Origin: Gemmatimonadota bacterium
Lineage (GTDB): Bacteria; Latescibacterota; UBA2968; UBA8231
Assembly: GCA_009840005.1 (NCBI GenBank)
Contig: VXOR01000047.1
Location: 78,786 to 142,785 of the forward strand
DNA: 64,000 nucleotides
Reading direction: 5' to 3'
Positions within the stretch are counted from its first letter, which is position 1. Every line of letters begins with the position of its first letter. The position numbers and the translations under genes were made by a program. Positions 39,323 through 48,194 of the stretch are shown in pieces. The notes beneath the pieces were generated by a model that was not told the origin of the DNA, ran no database searches, and was given only the letters and a program-made list of their open reading frames with translations.

Positions 39323-41641
39323 ATGCTCGCCTACTTGTTCTTCATCCTTATCGCCAGCACGGCCCTCTGCGCCGAGTATCCTCCCGGTCAGATCCGCTTA
39401 ACGCCCAAGATTGACCTTCACCTTGAACCAACTCCTGTTGAGGGACTCCCCGACCGCACGCTCAACCTCCCGCCCGGCTTTAAGGTCAAACTCTTCTCCG
39501 ACCAAGTAGATAAAGCCCGCTTTATGGCATGGGACGACCAAGGCGTCTTGCATGTGGCCAACATGAAGACTCGGGGAAGCAACCAATGGAGTCCGGCCTC
39601 CGGTCGCCAAAGCACCGTGTTGGCCTTGCCCGACAAAGACGGCGATGGCCGCGCCGACACCGTGTACAAAGCGGCCGACGACTTTCACTGGCCGCACAGC
39701 ATCGCCTTCTACCAAGGAGCGCTCTTCGTCGCCGATGACGATGCGATCTATCGCCTTGAAGACCGGGACGCGGACGGCTTCTACGAGGAGCGCACCGTCT
39801 TCGTCGAGGTGCCCGGCTTTATGGGCCGCTCCTCTGAGCACGTGACGCATACGCTGGTCTTCGACGAAGCCAACGACAAGCTCTACTTCCACATCGGCTC
39901 GGGTTGCGACCTGTGCCGCGAAGACGACCCAGAACGATCCACGGTCATCCAGATAAACACCGACGGCACAGGTCGGCGAATCTATGCCTCTGGGTTGCGC
40001 AATGCCATCGGCCTCGACTTGCACCCGGTCACCGGCGAGCTGTGGGGAGCTGGCAACGGACACGACCGCGAGGGTCGAGACCTGCCGCCGGAGTGGATCA
40101 CCCCCCTCCGCGATGGCGGCTTCTATGGCTGGCCTTTGGCATATGCCTATCAGGTCTGGACCGATTTCTCTATTGGAGCCTACCGGCGGGCGATCTTCCC
40201 GCTGACCGATGCTGACTCGCTGTTGGTTGCCAGCATGGAGCGTCCGGCGGCTCTCGTCCCCGCCCACTTGGCACCGATGGGTCTGCATTTCTACGAGCAC
40301 GACCAGTTCCCTCCCCAGTACAAACACGCCGCGTTTGTCGCCTTCCGCGCGGGTGTCCTAGGCAACGACCTCGGCTACAAGGTCATGGCGCTTTTTGCCG
40401 AGCCGGATGGGTCCAACGCTCGCATCGCCGACTTTCTCACCGGCTTCCGTCCCGACCCCAACCGCGATTCCTTCTGGGGGACGCCGGTCGGGCTGATCAC
40501 CGATGAACAGGGCGTTCTCTATCTCACGAGCGACCGCTTCACGCAGGCGATCTTCCGCATTGAGGCCAGCCCCCTCCAAGGCCTGTGGGAAAATCCGCCC
40601 CCCGACACGTTGCTCGCGGGAGCAACGCTGTCGTTGCGTTCGACGATTCGCCTCCGGCGGCAGCTAGAGGGCGCAGAACCAGCGCAGCTCACGGCTGACC
40701 TGAGTGCGTTGGATGGTCCCGAGGCCCTGCCCCTGCAAGCAATAGACGACCAGACCTATCGCCTTGAAGCCGACCTCCCGGCTGGTGAGCACAATGGCCG
40801 CAAAAAGCTGGTGGTGCATCTCGCGCAAGGCGACGAGGAGACCAAGCTAGTGCATTCCGTCGTCGTGCTACCCAGAGATGATCAAGTCCTTTTTGCCGAC
40901 GAGCTTGCATGGGAGCAAGGCGCACTCTACAGCGCGCAACTCGACCCGACCCATGCCGATACTGTGTTCGCCGGCCAGCGAGCGCTGCGGGTGGATGCCC
41001 GAGGTTTTACCATTGAGTTCCTGCCCCGTGCGCCGGTCGCCCAAGTCGGCTACGTCGGACTGCACATGGCCTTGCATCCCGGCACGGCGACCGGCGGCTT
41101 CCGGCCCTCCTTGGGCCTTGTCGTCAACGGCGAGACCGCCCGCCCGCTGAGTCTCATTGACCAAATTGATCTGGACTTAAATCAATGGCAGACTGTCGAG
41201 ATCGCCTTGGATGAATTGGCCCTCGATGGCCCTATTGAATCGCTGCGCTTAATCGGCAGCCTGCGCGGAACCTTTTACCTCGACGAAATCCGCTTGGTCG
41301 CTGCTCAGTACTCTGGAGGTGTTACGGCGGTGCGGGAAGAGGACAACCGAATCGCTGCGCCGCGAGAATTTGCCATAGACCCGAATTACCCCAACCCGTT
41401 CAATAGCTCCACCACCATCCGCTACCGCATCGCATCGCCGGGTCGGGTGCGCTTGGAGATTTTCGACTTACAGGGCCAGAAAGTGAAGACGCTCGCCGAC
41501 GGCGATGTAGGGCCGGGCGTTTACCAAGTTGAATGGGATGGGACGGACGCCAGCGGAAAACCTGTGGCCACCGGCGTTTATTTAGCGCGCCTCCAGAAGG
41601 GTACCGCCTCCTTGGTCCACAAGATGCTATTGCTCAAATAA
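39323..41641 (+). CDS. Secreted PQQ-dependent sugar-dehydrogenase-like beta-propeller with T9SS-like sorting domain
   Basis: 772 residues. Signal peptide YLFFILIASTALCA. Residues ~50-430 are a six-bladed GDH/HIP-type propeller: LNLPPGFKVKLFSDQVDKAR, GRADTVYKAADDFHWPHSIAF, YASGLRNAIGLDLHPVTGEL, then a trailing beta region. The last ~80 residues NYPNPFNSSTTIRYRI, VRLEIFDLQGQKV, YQVEWDGTDASGKPVATGVY are a Por-secretion-type sorting domain. The propeller binds PQQ or acts on sugars or lactones in relatives. Exported and probably surface-anchored. Substrate unknown. Confidence 0.85.
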   Translation: MLAYLFFILIASTALCAEYPPGQIRLTPKIDLHLEPTPVEGLPDRTLNLPPGFKVKLFSDQVDKARFMAWDDQGVLHVANMKTRGSNQWSPASGRQSTVLALPDKDGDGRADTVYKAADDFHWPHSIAFYQGALFVADDDAIYRLEDRDADGFYEERTVFVEVPGFMGRSSEHVTHTLVFDEANDKLYFHIGSGCDLCREDDPERSTVIQINTDGTGRRIYASGLRNAIGLDLHPVTGELWGAGNGHDREGRDLPPEWITPLRDGGFYGWPLAYAYQVWTDFSIGAYRRAIFPLTDADSLLVASMERPAALVPAHLAPMGLHFYEHDQFPPQYKHAAFVAFRAGVLGNDLGYKVMALFAEPDGSNARIADFLTGFRPDPNRDSFWGTPVGLITDEQGVLYLTSDRFTQAIFRIEASPLQGLWENPPPDTLLAGATLSLRSTIRLRRQLEGAEPAQLTADLSALDGPEALPLQAIDDQTYRLEADLPAGEHNGRKKLVVHLAQGDEETKLVHSVVVLPRDDQVLFADELAWEQGALYSAQLDPTHADTVFAGQRALRVDARGFTIEFLPRAPVAQVGYVGLHMALHPGTATGGFRPSLGLVVNGETARPLSLIDQIDLDLNQWQTVEIALDELALDGPIESLRLIGSLRGTFYLDEIRLVAAQYSGGVTAVREEDNRIAAPREFAIDPNYPNPFNSSTTIRYRIASPGRVRLEIFDLQGQKVKTLADGDVGPGVYQVEWDGTDASGKPVATGVYLARLQKGTASLVHKMLLLK

Positions 41642-41642
41642 T

Positions 41643-42077
41643 ATGCAGCGCCTCAATCTGCCGACCGCAGCTTTTGACATCCGTCAAGTCGAAGGCAAGC
41701 GCGAGATCCTCGACCCGTTGCGCCGCAAGTACGTGCGATTGACGCCCGAGGAATGGGTGCGGCAGCACTTGGTGCAATATCTAATCTCGGACTTGGGCTA
41801 CCCGCGCGGGTTGATCGCCATTGAGAAAGGCATTGACCTCCACGGCAAGCGGTTTCGCGCCGATGTGATCGTCCACGACCGCGCGGGCCGTGCTGTGCTA
41901 ATGGCCGAATGCAAAGAGCCGGAGGTCTCCATCAGTCAGGAGACCTTCGACCAAATCGCCGCGTACAACCGCGTGGTTCAGGCTCGCTGTCTTTTGGTCA
42001 CCAATGGCTTGGTCCATTACTGCTATGTCACGGATCGCGGCTTCCTCGACCAAGTGCCGCGGTACGACGAGTTGTGA
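41643..42077 (+). CDS. HsdR N-terminal-domain protein (PF13588-like), orphan
   Basis: 144 residues. LRRKYVRLTPEEWVRQHLVQYL and GLIAIEKGIDLHGKRFRADVIVHD, AVLMAECKEPEVSISQETFDQI give the PD-(D/E)xK-type nuclease fold of the restriction endonuclease R-subunit N terminus; D, E and K are visible in RADVIV and AECKEP. Stand-alone copies of this domain are common in FCB genomes beside unrelated genes; they are not full restriction systems. It begins one base after the previous stop. Function unknown. Confidence 0.8.
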   Translation: MQRLNLPTAAFDIRQVEGKREILDPLRRKYVRLTPEEWVRQHLVQYLISDLGYPRGLIAIEKGIDLHGKRFRADVIVHDRAGRAVLMAECKEPEVSISQETFDQIAAYNRVVQARCLLVTNGLVHYCYVTDRGFLDQVPRYDEL

Positions 42078-42085
42078 GCGCTTCT

Positions 42086-43297
42086 TTAGCCCGCCTCTGC
42101 GCTCCAAAAATCCGACACGGCACCATCCCGGGCGATCATTCGCTCCAACGCCAGTAAGTTCCGCATCACGCACCGCGGATGGTGGTAGTGCTCTTTGCGG
42201 GAGACGTGGTCGATATAATTCACCTTCCGGTCCCCGCCATACAAATACAATGGATGTCCGTACTGCTTGAGCGAAAACCGCTCTTCTACGTAATCGAAAA
42301 CTCGCCCAAACCACTCCGCAGCCCACTCCAGCCCCGCGTGTTCTAACAGAATCAGACCGCCGATCAGGGCCTCTTCCTGCAACCAGAGCACCTTGTCGAA
42401 GGTATAGGTGCCGTGTACGTGCATCGCGCGGAAAAGCCCGCCATAAACGTCATCCCAAGCCACTTCGAGATGGCGGCGGAAGCGCGTAGCGGCCAGATCA
42501 AAGAGCGCGCGATCTCGGCGGCGCATGGCCTCGGGCAGGAGCATCCACAGCGTCTCGATGGCGTGGCCCAAGTAGATAAAGTCCTCATTGGGATCGTCGG
42601 GCCGTCTGTACTCGTGGTCTAGTGCCTCGTTTATCAGGCGGTACTCGGGATGCCAGAAGCGATGGACAATCGCATCGACGACTCGGTCGGAGAGCGCTTC
42701 CAGTTTGGGATCGGCAACCTGTTCGAGTAGCTGGGTCAGAACCAACACGAGAACCATGTGGTTGCCCAGTATCCGCATCCCCGGATAGTTGTGCGGGATG
42801 TAACGTTCCTCTGCGAAGCGCTCGGGATCGTCAAAAAGAGCAACCGAGCGCCAGAGGCTGGCGATGGCCGTTTCGAGGGCCTCTGCGTCGCCGGTTGCCC
42901 GGGCGTAGGCTTGTAGCCCTTCGGCGACGAAAAGGCCCTCGTAGCCCCGCTTCGTCGCCGGCGAGATGACCCGCCCCCGCCGATCCAACGCCGTTACCCA
43001 ATCGCCGGCTTGGTCTCGGCCATGCGCGAGGAGAAAGTTGCGGGCCTTGCGTGCCACCTGCAAGTGTTCCTCCCCGCCAAAGTGCTGGTACAGGTACGAG
43101 TAGGTCCACAGACCGCGCCCCTGATACCAGATGTTTTTGCTGTCTTCTACGCGCGTGCCGTCGTGATCTAGAGCGCAGATAAACCCGCCCAACTCGTGGT
43201 CGATACCATACTTGTCCCAAAAGGGCAGGTACTCTTCAAAGAGGTAATGCCGATAGTGGTTTCTGAGCGCGACCAGACTTTTCCCCGCGATATCCAC
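42086..43297 (-). CDS. AGE-family (N-acylglucosamine 2-epimerase-like) sugar epimerase
   Basis: 403 residues, normal for AGE/cellobiose 2-epimerase. (alpha/alpha)6-barrel motifs: WYQGRGLWTYSYLYQHFG, KRGYEGLFVAEGLQAYARAT, GHAIETLWMLL, KEHYHHPRCVMRN. Catalytic His residues are probable in HNYPGMRILGNHMV and GHAIET. It converts glucose- and mannose-type stereoisomers at C2. The gene is convergent with the HsdR-like gene, and its 5' side lies next to the MITE-like element. Confidence 0.88.
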   Translation of the reverse strand: MDIAGKSLVALRNHYRHYLFEEYLPFWDKYGIDHELGGFICALDHDGTRVEDSKNIWYQGRGLWTYSYLYQHFGGEEHLQVARKARNFLLAHGRDQAGDWVTALDRRGRVISPATKRGYEGLFVAEGLQAYARATGDAEALETAIASLWRSVALFDDPERFAEERYIPHNYPGMRILGNHMVLVLVLTQLLEQVADPKLEALSDRVVDAIVHRFWHPEYRLINEALDHEYRRPDDPNEDFIYLGHAIETLWMLLPEAMRRRDRALFDLAATRFRRHLEVAWDDVYGGLFRAMHVHGTYTFDKVLWLQEEALIGGLILLEHAGLEWAAEWFGRVFDYVEERFSLKQYGHPLYLYGGDRKVNYIDHVSRKEHYHHPRCVMRNLLALERMIARDGAVSDFWSAEAG

Positions 43298-43319
43298 AAC
43301 GTTCTCCTAAAATTAAGAA

Positions 43320-43481
43320 CTGATGTTACGCACGGGCCCTAGGTATGAGATGCTTCGCTTCGCTCAGCATGACAGGTGCTGATGTCTTGCTACCTAGGTC
43401 ATGCTGAGCGGAGCGAAGCGGAGTCGAAGCATCTCTATACCTGCCAATGCTAGCATACTGGCAGGACGATGCGTAACATCA
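43320..43481. mobile_element. MITE-like element, ~160 bp, with TIR and likely target-site duplication
   Basis: Terminal inverted repeats TGATGTTACGCA (43321-43332) and TGCGTAACATCA (43470-43481), perfect over 12 bases, no coding capacity. Flanks AATTAAGAA (43311-43319 and 43481-43489) look like a 9-bp target-site duplication. Inside is a long inverted repeat around CGCTCAGCATGAC/GTCATGCTGAGCG. The duplication includes the stop codon of the gene at 43483. Confidence 0.7.
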
Positions 43482-43482
43482 A

Positions 43483-44385
43483 TTAAGAATCTGGATCGGT
43501 CTTAAAGCGGCCTTGGTTGTCGATGCGCAAAGAGGCCCGCGTTTCCCCGTCTTCGTCGTAGAAGTCCAGCCTCGGGTTGCCGCCGGTCGGTGCGCCTAAT
43601 CCCGCGCGGAAACGCTGTTCCTCATCGAGAACCCCAAGCCAAGCGATTCCCTCTTCTAGGACCCCGACGATGGTGCGCGTGTGGCCGTCTTGGTCGCGCA
43701 TTTCGAGCAAGGTCATGCCATCGGCGGCCCGCACGCTCAAGGTAGCGCGGATCTCGCCTTGGTCATCGTAGAGCTTGAACGAGGGAGTTTCTTCGTCTTC
43801 GATGCCGCTTTGTAGCCGCATCCGTCCTTGCTTATCGAAAAAACTCAACCGCATTGCACCGGTGTGACCGCTTCCCAGACCTGCGCGAGGCCGCCCGGTC
43901 TCGTCGTAAAAGGCCAAACTGCCGGCCCCGTCCTCGCTCAGCGAAAAGCCCGCCCGCACTTCGCCCCGCTCGTCGTAGAGTTCCAGCAGTGGGGCCTTAT
44001 CGCTCTCCAGCCGCAAGTCGGTCCGCACCCGTCCTGATCGGTCGCACAATTTAAGTCCACTGCCCAACACCGCGGTAAGTTCACCGGCGGCATCCCTCAG
44101 CTCCAACTCGCCGCCATTAGGGCCTTGCACCAATTGAGCGATTGGTTGGCCCTCGTCGCCGCGCAAGACAAAGCGCCGCGCCCGCACCGTCCCCATTCGC
44201 CACCGCGCAACGAGTAGCCCCAGCGAGACCAGCAGGGCCGCTCCACTGGCCAATCCCACCATATAGACGACCCCCTCCAACGCCTGCAGGTCCCGCTTCA
44301 AGGCCTGTTCTGCTCGGGACTGAGCTCCGCTGAACGAGCTGAGCAGAACCAGCAATAGTACTGCCCTCAGCCAATGGATCGACAT
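43483..44385 (-). CDS. Membrane-anchored protein of ~27-residue beta repeats
   Basis: 300 residues. An N-terminal hydrophobic stretch (VLLLVLLSSFSGA) and a second span (VYMVGLASGAALLVSLGLLVA) anchor it. Residues ~95-300 are about seven imperfect repeats of the form L-x-LYDExGxxRAxL (LLELYDERGEVRAGF, SLAFYDETGRPRAGL, RLSFFDKQGRMRLQS, SFKLYDDQGEIRATL, RLDFYDEDGETRASL), suggestive of a beta solenoid outside the membrane. I do not recognise the family. Its stop lies in the target duplication of the MITE. Confidence 0.65.
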   Translation of the reverse strand: MSIHWLRAVLLLVLLSSFSGAQSRAEQALKRDLQALEGVVYMVGLASGAALLVSLGLLVARWRMGTVRARRFVLRGDEGQPIAQLVQGPNGGELELRDAAGELTAVLGSGLKLCDRSGRVRTDLRLESDKAPLLELYDERGEVRAGFSLSEDGAGSLAFYDETGRPRAGLGSGHTGAMRLSFFDKQGRMRLQSGIEDEETPSFKLYDDQGEIRATLSVRAADGMTLLEMRDQDGHTRTIVGVLEEGIAWLGVLDEEQRFRAGLGAPTGGNPRLDFYDEDGETRASLRIDNQGRFKTDPDS

Positions 44386-44407
44386 GCCGCAGTTTTCCGT
44401 TTCTGCC

Positions 44408-45424
44408 CTAGGCAGTTTGCGCTACGGCCCCCATGCTGGGGCCGGACCGCTCTTTGTTCACCGCTTGGATCATGGCGATGATGTATCCGAACTGAAAGGC
44501 CCAGGCTTGGCGCACCCGGCCCGACACGCCCTCGGGAGCCTTGTCGTCGGGGTGGGACGGCGCGTGGTCGGGCATTAGCATGTACTCATAGCCTACGTCC
44601 CGCAAGGTGCGCGCCACCTCGTGCATGTCCACGTCGCCTTCGTCGGGCCAGACCTCTTGGAAATTGTGCAGCCCGCCCTTGATGTTGCGGTAGTGGATGT
44701 TGAAGAGTTTCTTGCGCTCGCCGAAATAGCGCACGATGTCGCAGAGTTCCTCGGCCGGATTCTCCAACCCCTCGGACGCCACGCCGCAGCAAAAGTTAAA
44801 GCCGTGATACGGGCTATCAACCAGCTCAGAAAAGCGCTTGAGTCCCTCCATCACCGGCCAGTTCCAGCGTTCGACGCCACGCAGGACCGGAGCTGGCGGA
44901 TCGTTGAGATGGCAGGCCATCTGCACCTTGTTTTCCTCGGCGACCGGAATCACGCGCTCCAGCCAGTAGGCCGCCCGCGCAAACGCTTCTTCGCGGCTGA
45001 CCACGCCCGCTTCGCTCAGCGTTTCGTTGTCGAACTTCGCGAGGTCAAATGAGCTGTACGTCACGCCCCCGCGCCCAGGCGTTGGCTCGGTGCGCTGGTG
45101 CGGCAGGATGCAGAAGTTGTAGAGCAATGCCCGCAAGCCGGCCTTGCCCGCGTTTTCGATCCAGCGGCAGACCTCGTCGAGGTCCCGGTCGCGCTGCGGG
45201 TCCTGCGCCAGTGTGATGCTTTTGGGCACGCCGATGTGGATCGCCTCCATACTCACCCCGTACTCAGCCGCCTCTTCCTTGTGCCGCACTAAGGTCTCGA
45301 CCTCGTTGTCCCCAACACTGGCGTCCATGTGCGTCACCCCGTGTCGCACCAGAAACTCCAGTTCCATCTTTGAAGTGCCGATCCCCTGCACTCCGACGTG
45401 CATGCCGCTTTGTCCGTCACTCAT
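44408..45424 (-). CDS. Mannonate dehydratase (UxuA)-like TIM-barrel protein
   Basis: 338 residues; E. coli UxuA is 394. NIHYRNIKGGLHNFQEVWPDEGDVDMHEVA and VGYEYMLMPDHAP match the UxuA metal-binding C-terminal half. The N-terminal half (HGVTHMDASVG, MEAIHIGVPKSITLAQ) has the family layout but lacks some UxuA-specific stretches. If active it would dehydrate D-mannonate to 2-keto-3-deoxygluconate. AAAGGGG precedes the ATG. Near the AGE epimerase, giving a sugar-acid catabolism hint. Xylose-isomerase-like family is the alternative. Confidence 0.78.
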   Translation of the reverse strand: MSDGQSGMHVGVQGIGTSKMELEFLVRHGVTHMDASVGDNEVETLVRHKEEAAEYGVSMEAIHIGVPKSITLAQDPQRDRDLDEVCRWIENAGKAGLRALLYNFCILPHQRTEPTPGRGGVTYSSFDLAKFDNETLSEAGVVSREEAFARAAYWLERVIPVAEENKVQMACHLNDPPAPVLRGVERWNWPVMEGLKRFSELVDSPYHGFNFCCGVASEGLENPAEELCDIVRYFGERKKLFNIHYRNIKGGLHNFQEVWPDEGDVDMHEVARTLRDVGYEYMLMPDHAPSHPDDKAPEGVSGRVRQAWAFQFGYIIAMIQAVNKERSGPSMGAVAQTA

Positions 45425-45466
45425 TTCTATTGCCCCTTTCTTAGAAAATGCAAGATGGACTGATCG

Positions 45467-46252
45467 CTAGGCAGACGCTCCTGAATAGTGCCGCACCCCC
45501 CACAACCAAAACGCCCGCGCTCCCAACAACATGCCCCCCGCCATCGCCAATGCGCCCCCCAACACCGCTGGCGACAATCGCCCCACCAAGGCTTCCGAAG
45601 GCACGGTCACCGCAAAGGCCACGGGCACCAGAAAAGTCATCGCCAGCTTGAGCCAGCGCGGATAGATGGCCACTGGATACTTGCCCGCGCTGTAAACGGC
45701 TTGGAAGATGACGAGGATGTTCTCCGCGCGGATAAACCAGAACGCAGTCGTTGCTAGCACTAGCCAAAAACTGTAGACGATTGCCGCGCCAGCCGCAAGC
45801 GTCAGGGCAAATCCCGCGGCGTGGGCAAGGCCCGTCCGCATCCCGATTTCGATGAGGGCCACGGCAATCAGCGCCACCCCCTGCACTACGTCCAAGAACT
45901 TCCAAATCCGCACCTCGCCGATGCTCACTAGCACTTGTGCGTCCTCCGGCTTGGTGAGGGTAAAGTCCAGCGTGCCGAGGCGGATATCCTCCATAAAGCG
46001 CTGCATTGACGGCTGGATCAGCGCGCCAATCAGGCCGCTCATCAGGAAGAAGACTCCCAAGAGAGCCACCAATTCGGCCGGCTGCCAGCCGCCTAGTTCT
46101 TCGGTATGCGAAAAAATCACCGCCAAACCCGCCAGCGCGACGCCCAAATTGAGCAAGCTCTGCAAGAGCTGCACCCAGAAATTGGCTCGGTACGCCAGCT
46201 CGTTCATCGCGCCGACGCGCAGGAAGACCCACAGGAGCCGCAAGTAGTTCAC
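45467..46252 (-). CDS. ABC-2-type transporter permease (second)
   Basis: 261 residues from a GTG at 46252 that overlaps the TGA of the preceding permease (GTGA). The gene is open further upstream in frame but that extension lies inside the neighbour. Six membrane spans, with NELAYRANFWVQLLQSLLNL and LGTLDFTLTKPEDAQV typical of the ABC-2/DUF990 family. It forms a heteromeric export pore with the other permease under the ATPase below. Substrate unknown. Confidence 0.82.
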   Translation of the reverse strand: MNYLRLLWVFLRVGAMNELAYRANFWVQLLQSLLNLGVALAGLAVIFSHTEELGGWQPAELVALLGVFFLMSGLIGALIQPSMQRFMEDIRLGTLDFTLTKPEDAQVLVSIGEVRIWKFLDVVQGVALIAVALIEIGMRTGLAHAAGFALTLAAGAAIVYSFWLVLATTAFWFIRAENILVIFQAVYSAGKYPVAIYPRWLKLAMTFLVPVAFAVTVPSEALVGRLSPAVLGGALAMAGGMLLGARAFWLWGVRHYSGASA

Positions 46253-47052
46253 GAGCCGACCGCCGAGTATCTGCGCACGCCGCGCGACCAGACTACGGCC
46301 ATAATTCCCCAGCTCAACCCCAGCCACGCCACCTGCGTGACCGCGCCCCAGAGCACCTCGGTGGGCGTGAGGCGGCCGAGCAGGAGTTCGGTGGGAAAAG
46401 CCAGCATCCAGCGGAAGGGCAACAGCGCGGCCAGCGTCTGGAGCCACTCGGGCAACAGCGACAGCGGTGCCATCTGGCCCGAAAAGAAGAGCAGGGCCGC
46501 GAAGTAGAGTTGGTTGGCTGCGGCCGTGCGCGTGGTCCACAGGGCCACTAAAGCCAGTGCCCATTCGACGAAAAAGCGCATCAGGAACGCCAGCAGGACG
46601 ACGGGTATCGCGGCCCAAATCGCCCAAGTCGGCGGGTCGAAGACCGGATCGAAGATCCAGACCATTAGCCCCACCGTCGGCAGCATGACTGCCAAGGTCA
46701 GGAACTTGTAGGAGATATTCGTGGCGATGTCGCGGTGGATCGGGTGCAGGGGCTGGAGCAGGAGCGGCGAGAAGGCTCCCGACCGCACTCGATATTCAAA
46801 CTCAAACATGAACCAAGTAAACGTCAGGTGCCCCATCATCATCATGATGATGTAGTAGGCGGCGAAGTCCCCGCTGGAGAAATCCCCCACCTGCCCGCCT
46901 TGGGAGCGGGCCACTGCGGTCCACACCGAAAGGAAGACCAGCGTATCGACGATGCGTCCGATCAGCCAGATCACCATCGCCGCCCGGTACTGGAACTGCA
47001 CGGCCAGATCGGTGCGGAAGAGCGTAGTGTAGATGTCGGCTAGCCCCTTCAT
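46249..47052 (-). CDS. ABC-2-type transporter permease (first)
   Basis: 267 residues, six spans. TDLAVQFQYRAAMVIWLIGRI and VRSGAFSPLLLQPLHPIHRDI are the paired family motifs. Overlaps the ATPase gene by 4 bases and the second permease by 4. Likely exports a polysaccharide, lipid or peptide; nothing specific seen. Confidence 0.84.
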   Translation of the reverse strand: MKGLADIYTTLFRTDLAVQFQYRAAMVIWLIGRIVDTLVFLSVWTAVARSQGGQVGDFSSGDFAAYYIIMMMMGHLTFTWFMFEFEYRVRSGAFSPLLLQPLHPIHRDIATNISYKFLTLAVMLPTVGLMVWIFDPVFDPPTWAIWAAIPVVLLAFLMRFFVEWALALVALWTTRTAAANQLYFAALLFFSGQMAPLSLLPEWLQTLAALLPFRWMLAFPTELLLGRLTPTEVLWGAVTQVAWLGLSWGIMAVVWSRGVRRYSAVGS

Positions 47053-48023
47053 GCGCGTTCAAAGACCTCTTCGATCACGTCCTCAATCGGCGGGTCCTCC
47101 ACCGTCAGATCGAGGACGGGTTGCTCGCTGAGGAGCCGCCCGGTCACCTGCGCGGTCTCTGCCTTGGGCACTCGCAGCGATACGCGCCCCTCGCTACTGG
47201 CGACGATCTCTCCATAGTTGCCGAGGTCGCCGTGCCCGTTTTCAAGTTCGACGATGATCGTCTTGTGCGGTGAGAAACGCTGCACAAGCTCGGTGAGCTG
47301 GCCGTCAAACAGCAGCAGCCCGTGGTGGATGACCACCACCCGTTTACACAGCGCCTCGACGTCGGCCATGTAGTGACTGGTGAGGAGCACGGTGGCACCG
47401 TAGTGCTGGTTGTATTCGGTTAAAAAGGCGCGGATCCGCCGCTGCATGGTCACGTCGAGGCCGATGGTCGGCTCGTCGAGGAAGAGGACTTGCGGCTTGT
47501 GCAAAAGCGCGGCGGCAATTTCGCACTTCATGCGCTCGCCCAAGGAGAGGTTGCGCACGGGCTTGTCGAGTAGCGCGGCTAAGTCGAGCAGCGCGGTCAA
47601 TTCTTCGACCGTTTGCTGGTATTCGCTCCGCTCTAGGCGATAGATGGCCCGGTTGCGCTCAAAGGAGTCGATTACGGGGATGTCCCACAGTAGCTGGTTG
47701 CGATTGCCCATCACCAAGGTGATCTGGCGGAGGAAGTCGCGCTGCCGTTTGAACGGTTCAAAACCGAGGACTCGCCCTTGTCCGCCGGAGGGGTGCAGGA
47801 GGCCCGAAAGCATCTTGAGGCTGGTGGTCTTGCCCGCGCCATTAGGCCCCAAAAATCCGACGATCTCGCCGGGAGCGACCGCAAAGCTGATCTGCTTAAC
47901 CGCCTCGACGTGGCGCGTCTGGCGCTGCACGAGGCTCTTGAGCGCCGCGGCCAAGCCACCTTCGCGCACGGGGACCTCATAGGTCTTGCTCAATTCGCGG
48001 ACATCAATGGCGGGTGCTGCCAA
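47049..48023 (-). CDS. ABC transporter ATP-binding protein (ABC-2 exporter)
   Basis: 324 residues with a TTG start at 48023; an in-frame start at 48083 exists but lies inside the repeat element at 48053-48133 and is less likely. Walker A GFLGPNGAGKTTSLKML, Q-loop, signature NLSLGERMKCEIAAALLHKP, Walker B LFLDEPTIGLD, H-loop TSHYMAD. Fuels the two permeases downstream in the same operon. The C-terminal ~80 residues form the usual regulatory tail. Confidence 0.9.
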   Translation of the reverse strand: MAAPAIDVRELSKTYEVPVREGGLAAALKSLVQRQTRHVEAVKQISFAVAPGEIVGFLGPNGAGKTTSLKMLSGLLHPSGGQGRVLGFEPFKRQRDFLRQITLVMGNRNQLLWDIPVIDSFERNRAIYRLERSEYQQTVEELTALLDLAALLDKPVRNLSLGERMKCEIAAALLHKPQVLFLDEPTIGLDVTMQRRIRAFLTEYNQHYGATVLLTSHYMADVEALCKRVVVIHHGLLLFDGQLTELVQRFSPHKTIIVELENGHGDLGNYGEIVASSEGRVSLRVPKAETAQVTGRLLSEQPVLDLTVEDPPIEDVIEEVFERA

Positions 48024-48052
48024 GGGGCTTCGCGTCTCCGAGTTAGAGGGGC

Positions 48053-48133
48053 TTCGCAGATGGGCGCAGAATAGTAGAAACAAGACGATCCGCAGTTCGG
48101 ATCGTTCAAGTCATTACAGAATTGCAATATAAC
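48053..48133 (+). repeat. GCAGATGGAC-family element with hairpin
   Basis: CGCAGATGGGCGCAGAATAGTAGAAACAAG followed by perfect hairpin ACGATCCG-CAGTT-CGGATCGT, then TTCAAGTCATTACAG and GAATTGCAATATA, matching the right half of the 39.2-kb element. It overlaps the upstream start candidate of the ABC ATPase gene. Confidence 0.6.
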
Positions 48134-48194
48134 CGAAAGGGTTAACAGGGAAAATCAGCTAGCAGCGCGTCTCCCTTGCCGAAGATGCCCGAAC

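Noticed and set aside
39398..40327. Long 309-codon frame on the minus strand inside the propeller gene
   Set aside because: It is antisense to a well-supported exported enzyme, has no family features, and arises from codon bias.
43321..43481. MITE inverted repeat as a transcription terminator
   Set aside because: No T-rich tail after the arms, and the ends are perfect TIR with target duplication, pointing to a mobile element.
45441..46232. Alternative 263-codon minus-strand frame in the ABC-2 permease gene
   Set aside because: Arg/Gly/Ala-rich out-of-frame translation of the permease, which itself has clear membrane spans and family motifs.
48023..48083. Upstream start for the ABC ATPase gene at 48083
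   Set aside because: Those codons lie in the dispersed repeat element and do not match the family; a TTG at 48023 is more natural.
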